Below, piece after piece: positions 3,970 through 6,856 of a DNA stretch of 6,856 nt. Within the stretch, counting starts at the first letter, position 1. Every line of letters starts with the position of its first letter. A model generated the notes under the pieces. The model did no database searches and was not told the origin of the DNA. It saw only the letters and a list, made by a program, of their open reading frames with translations. Source of the DNA: JBGTIS01 sp041745535. GTDB taxonomy: Bacteria; Bacteroidota; Bacteroidia; Cytophagales; Cyclobacteriaceae. Both the position numbers and the translations under genes were made by a program. The stretch lies in the NCBI GenBank assembly GCA_041745535.1, contig JBGTIS010000304.1, positions 1 through 6,856 of the forward strand, read 5' to 3'.

Positions 3970-6426
3970 ATGATGCCATACCATAAAAAGCATTTCCAAC
4001 TATTTACATACAAATTCTTATTCATTTGCTGCTGTTTGGGCCTGCTGTCGGGGTGTTTTCAGAAAAAGGATAATTATATCACAAAAATAGCCATTACCGG
4101 CCTGCAAGATTCTGTAGAAGTGGTACGTGATACCTGGGGCATCAACCATATTTATGCTAAAAACCAGGAAGACCTTTTTTTTACGCAAGGCTATTGCGCG
4201 GCCCGCGACCGCCTTTTTCAGTTTGAAATGTGGCGCCGGCAGGCTACCGGCACAGTGGCCGAAATTTTAGGTCCGCAAGAATTGAAACGCGATATTGGTA
4301 CCCGGCTTTTTATGTTTCGCGGTGATATCAAAAAGGAATTGAACCACTATCATCCGGATGGGGAGGCCATTATTAAAGCGTATGTGGCTGGCGTGAACAC
4401 CTATATTACCGAAACGGAACGAAACCCCAATTTACTTCCGAAAGAATTTAAATTATTAGGCATCAAGCCTGGCAAATGGAGGCCCGAAATTGTGATATCC
4501 CGCCATCAGGGCTTGCTGGGTAACATTGGCGATGAACTGAACATCGCCAAGGCAGTAGCTTTACTGGGACCGAAAAAGGTAGGGGATTTGTCCGATTTTC
4601 ATCCCGGCACGCCTAATATTAATCTTGACCGTGCTATTAATAAAGATTTATTGTTCGACAACATTCTGGAACTATACGATGCTTTCCGCAAGCCCCTGAC
4701 TTTTTTACCGCAGGATATTATCAATAAAAGCCTTAGAAATAACCAAACGCTGAGTCTGAACGATTTATCAGCGCCTGCCCCAGCCATTCCGCGGCAGGAT
4801 CGCCGAGGTATTGGCAGCAACAACTGGGTGGTAAAAGGGACGCGTACCGCAAGTGGCTATACCATGCTGGCCAACGATCCACACCGGAGTCTGGCCATAC
4901 CTTCGCTGCGGTACTGGGCGCACCTGGTAGCACCCAACTGGAATGTGATTGGCGGTGGTGAACCTGAAATTCCGGGTATTTCCATAGGCCATAACGAATA
5001 TGCTGCCTGGGGACTTACCGTGTTCGAAACCGATGCCGAAGACCTGTATGTGTACGATACCCATCCTGAAAATACGCTGCTGTACCGGTATAAAAACCAG
5101 TGGGATACCATGAAGGTGATTCAGAATACCATTGCTGTAAAAGGGCAGAAACCAGTAATCGTAGACTTGAAATATACCCGGCATGGGCCAGTGGTGTACG
5201 AAGATACCATCCATCATAAAGCCTATGCGTTGCGCTGCGGCTGGATGGAAATCGGCGGATCTCCGTATCTGGCCAGCCTGCGGATGGACCAGGCCATTAC
5301 CTGGAAGGCTTTCCGGGAAGCTTGCGCCTACAGCCATATTCCGGGCGAAAACATGGTGTGGGCCGATGTAGATGGTAACATCGGATGGCAGGCTGTGGGT
5401 ATTGCGCCCATCCGCCCCAACTGGAGCGGCCTGGTGCCGGTACCAGGCGATGGCCGCTACGAATGGAATGGGTATTTACCGATTAAGGAAAAGCCTAATG
5501 TGTATAATCCGGCTCAGGGATTTAAAGTAACCGCCAATAACAACCAGCTTCCCCCTACTTATCCGCATAGGAATGCGGTAGGCTATACCTGGTCGCCACC
5601 CTACCGGGCCATGCGAATAGAAGAAGTACTGAAGGAAAACACGAAACTGACCATGGAAGATATGATGGCCCTGCAAACCGATTACCTCTCCATTCCGGCC
5701 CGTACCCTGGTACCCTTGTTAAAAAATATAACTTTTGAAGACGCCTATTTGCGATTGGCTCGCGAAAAGCTGCTGGAATGGGATTATAAGCTTTATGCGA
5801 ATTCGGTGGCTGCCGGTATCTACGTAGCCTGGGAAAATCAACTAAGCGATAGCATCAATGCTTTGTTTGTGCCTAACCGGGCCCGGGAATACATCACCAT
5901 ATCTGAAACAAAAATAATTGACTGGCTGACGCATCCTGGCAGCCGGGCTGAATTTGGCAGGAATCCGGTACAGGCCAGAAACCAGTTATTACGGGAATGC
6001 CTGGAAAAAGCAGTCGCCCACCTAACCCAGAAATTAGGAGATAATGTAAGCAGTTGGGAATATGGTCAGGAAAATTATAAACACGTACTGATCCGGCATC
6101 TGTTATCGGGAGCGGTAAATGAGGAATTGCGGAAAGAATTCAATGCCGGACCGCTGCCCCGGGGTGGGTATGGCTATACGGTAAACAGTACCGGCAGCCG
6201 CGAGAACCAGGTAAGCGGCGCTACGTTCCGGCTTATTGTGGATACCGAAGACTGGGACAAAGCCTTAGGCACCAACAGCCCCGGACAATCGGGCAATCCG
6301 GAAAGTGTTTACTACAAAAACTTATTCGATTCATGGGCCGACAATGAATATTTCCCCGTATTTTACAGCCGTGATAAAATAGATTCCGCCGCCGACTACA
6401 CCTGGCAACTAGTACCAAAGCAATAA
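3970..6426 (+). CDS. Penicillin acylase family Ntn-hydrolase, lipoprotein
   Basis: This 818-residue precursor belongs to the penicillin/cephalosporin/acyl-homoserine-lactone acylase family (PF01804), N-terminal nucleophile amidases that cut themselves into alpha and beta chains. A signal peptide with lipobox LSGC (lipidated Cys29) predicts envelope anchoring. The alpha region includes the DTWGINHIYAKNQEDLFFTQGY segment (54-75) and ARDRLFQFEMWRRQATG (78-94). The autoproteolytic junction is Gly282-Ser283 in IGSNNWV, making Ser283 the beta-chain nucleophile. Counting Ser283 as beta 1, Asn523 in TANNNQLPP is beta 241 and His305 in ANDPH is beta 23; Asp355 and Asp358 fall at the calcium-ligand positions beta 73 and 76 known from E. 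coli penicillin G acylase. The size is normal. The substrate is unknown; beta 23 His is as in cephalosporin and AHL acylases. ATGs at 3970 and 3973 are both possible. Two TAA stops end it. Confidence 0.95.
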   Translation: MMPYHKKHFQLFTYKFLFICCCLGLLSGCFQKKDNYITKIAITGLQDSVEVVRDTWGINHIYAKNQEDLFFTQGYCAARDRLFQFEMWRRQATGTVAEILGPQELKRDIGTRLFMFRGDIKKELNHYHPDGEAIIKAYVAGVNTYITETERNPNLLPKEFKLLGIKPGKWRPEIVISRHQGLLGNIGDELNIAKAVALLGPKKVGDLSDFHPGTPNINLDRAINKDLLFDNILELYDAFRKPLTFLPQDIINKSLRNNQTLSLNDLSAPAPAIPRQDRRGIGSNNWVVKGTRTASGYTMLANDPHRSLAIPSLRYWAHLVAPNWNVIGGGEPEIPGISIGHNEYAAWGLTVFETDAEDLYVYDTHPENTLLYRYKNQWDTMKVIQNTIAVKGQKPVIVDLKYTRHGPVVYEDTIHHKAYALRCGWMEIGGSPYLASLRMDQAITWKAFREACAYSHIPGENMVWADVDGNIGWQAVGIAPIRPNWSGLVPVPGDGRYEWNGYLPIKEKPNVYNPAQGFKVTANNNQLPPTYPHRNAVGYTWSPPYRAMRIEEVLKENTKLTMEDMMALQTDYLSIPARTLVPLLKNITFEDAYLRLAREKLLEWDYKLYANSVAAGIYVAWENQLSDSINALFVPNRAREYITISETKIIDWLTHPGSRAEFGRNPVQARNQLLRECLEKAVAHLTQKLGDNVSSWEYGQENYKHVLIRHLLSGAVNEELRKEFNAGPLPRGGYGYTVNSTGSRENQVSGATFRLIVDTEDWDKALGTNSPGQSGNPESVYYKNLFDSWADNEYFPVFYSRDKIDSAADYTWQLVPKQ

Positions 6427-6505
6427 TAAGGCGAAGCATATACTCTTTTTCGCTGTAAGCGTGACCTGATAATAGCCATAAAGATATTCCTGATTGCCAC
6501 TGTAA

Positions 6506-6538
6506 GATGACAGATACAGCTCACTCTGATCTGTCATC
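6506..6538. repeat. Inverted repeat GATGACAGAT/ATCTGTCATC
   Basis: A perfect 10-bp inverted repeat (6506-6515 and 6529-6538) surrounds a 13-base loop, 77 bases past the last acylase stop codon. No T-run follows, so it is not a classic terminator. Its right arm runs directly into the CCCGAACGAAAGTGAGG repeat core, so the two are probably parts of one element. As RNA it could still protect or define the 3' end of the acylase transcript. Confidence 0.6.
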
Positions 6539-6620
6539 CCGAACGAAAGTGAGGGATATTAAAACGGACATTGTAGCCTGATTGGATTTTTTAAGATGCT
6601 TCGTATTACTCAGCTTGCGC
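6529..6620. repeat. Bacteroidota-type intergenic repeat (TGTCATCCCGAACGAAAGTG family), mosaic copy
   Basis: The segment 6533-6557 reads TGTCATCCCGAACGAAAGTG followed by AGGGAT, with an internal ATCCC/GGGAT inverted repeat (6536-6540 and 6553-6557). I recognise this type of sequence as a dispersed intergenic repeat of Bacteroidota genomes. The segment GATGCTTCGTATTACTCAGC (about 6595-6614) resembles the opposite end of such elements. The two are separated by about 37 unrelated bases, so this copy looks degenerate or interrupted. Recognition is from memory of the family; copy number in this genome is unknown. Confidence 0.55.
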
Positions 6621-6660
6621 ACGCTCAGCGACAGCGTAATGTGTGTATCGCACAACTCAA

Positions 6661-6856
6661 CTATTTACGAATGAATTTGCCATGGAAATATTCATGGTCT
6701 ATTTCCAGCTGTATAATGTAAATGCCAGGAGCAAAATGAGAAATATCTACATGGAAATCAGACCCACTTACTGATTTAGAGAAAACTTTTTGCCCTGCGT
6801 AATTGTAAATGGTTAGTTGAGCGCTTCTATGAGCCATATTATTGCTTCCCGCATTA
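6661..6856 (-). CDS. C-terminal end of a secreted protein with a T9SS type A sorting domain (partial)
   Basis: Reading the minus strand inward from base 6855, an open frame of 64 codons ends at TAG (6663-6661); the start lies beyond the right edge. The translated tail contains AQLTIYNYAGQKVFSKSV, then DISHFAPGIYIIQLEI and the terminal HGKFIRK. This is the layout of a type A C-terminal sorting domain of the type IX secretion system: strand with an I-YN--G motif, a D-S---PGIY-I-L strand, and a basic K-I-K-like end. The passenger is therefore exported through the outer membrane and released or attached to surface lipopolysaccharide after removal of this domain. The enzyme or adhesin it belongs to cannot be told. 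The gene converges on the acylase gene, with 232 bases between their ends including a second acylase stop. Confidence 0.88.
   Translation of the reverse strand, partial: NAGSNNMAHRSAQLTIYNYAGQKVFSKSVSGSDFHVDISHFAPGIYIIQLEIDHEYFHGKFIRK

Noticed and set aside
4768..5337. A 189-codon open frame on the minus strand inside the acylase gene
   Set aside because: It is fully opposite a well-conserved acylase coding region, has no recognisable domain and looks like a codon-bias shadow.
6431..6453. GCGAA/TTCGC hairpin just after the acylase stop, considered as a terminator
   Set aside because: The stem has only five pairs with a long loop, and the T-run lies inside the 3' arm rather than after it, so it is too weak to call.

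Overview
The window reads as chromosomal DNA from a member of the Bacteroidota, probably a Cytophagales- or Chitinophagales-like environmental species. The evidence is a type IX secretion C-terminal sorting domain at the right edge, a TTG-N20-TATATTTG promoter of the Bacteroidota type, start codons preceded by A/T-rich sequence without Shine-Dalgarno motifs, an intergenic repeat of a kind I recall from this phylum, and a DUF1080 protein ending in the GC-D-NY-C-Y motif common in its secreted proteins. The genus cannot be fixed from this sequence.

Left part (1-1700, minus strand): an ArsR-family winged-helix repressor and an SRPBCC/AHSA1-like protein form a two-gene unit with an 11-base overlap. 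The repressor promoter is embedded in an array of alternating GCAAG/CTTGC arms, including two identical 17-bp sites 26 bp apart, which looks like an autoregulatory operator. Behind it, also on the minus strand, lies a separate gene for an MsrB-type methionine sulfoxide reductase made as a lipoprotein, closed by a textbook intrinsic terminator.

Middle part (2019-3752, plus strand): a VOC/glyoxalase-fold protein, a secreted DUF1080 (3-keto-disaccharide hydrolase-type) protein and a GNAT acetyltransferase follow one another with gaps of 15 and 24 bases and probably share a transcript. Their products do not define an obvious common pathway. A 334-base divergent gap separates them from msrB.

Right part (3753-6856): after a nested palindromic repeat comes a large penicillin-acylase-family Ntn hydrolase, predicted to be a lipoprotein, with the autoproteolytic Gly-Ser junction and catalytic residues in place. 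It converges on a minus-strand gene that enters from the right edge, of which only the last 64 codons are present; these encode a T9SS sorting domain. The convergent gap contains a Bacteroidota-type palindromic repeat block.

Most of the window is ordinary accessory gene content. The observations most worth following are the ArsR operator architecture, the two palindromic repeat blocks, the edge T9SS gene, the absence of a resolving cysteine in MsrB and the substrate of the acylase. I saw no mobile element, CRISPR array, tRNA, rRNA or phage gene.
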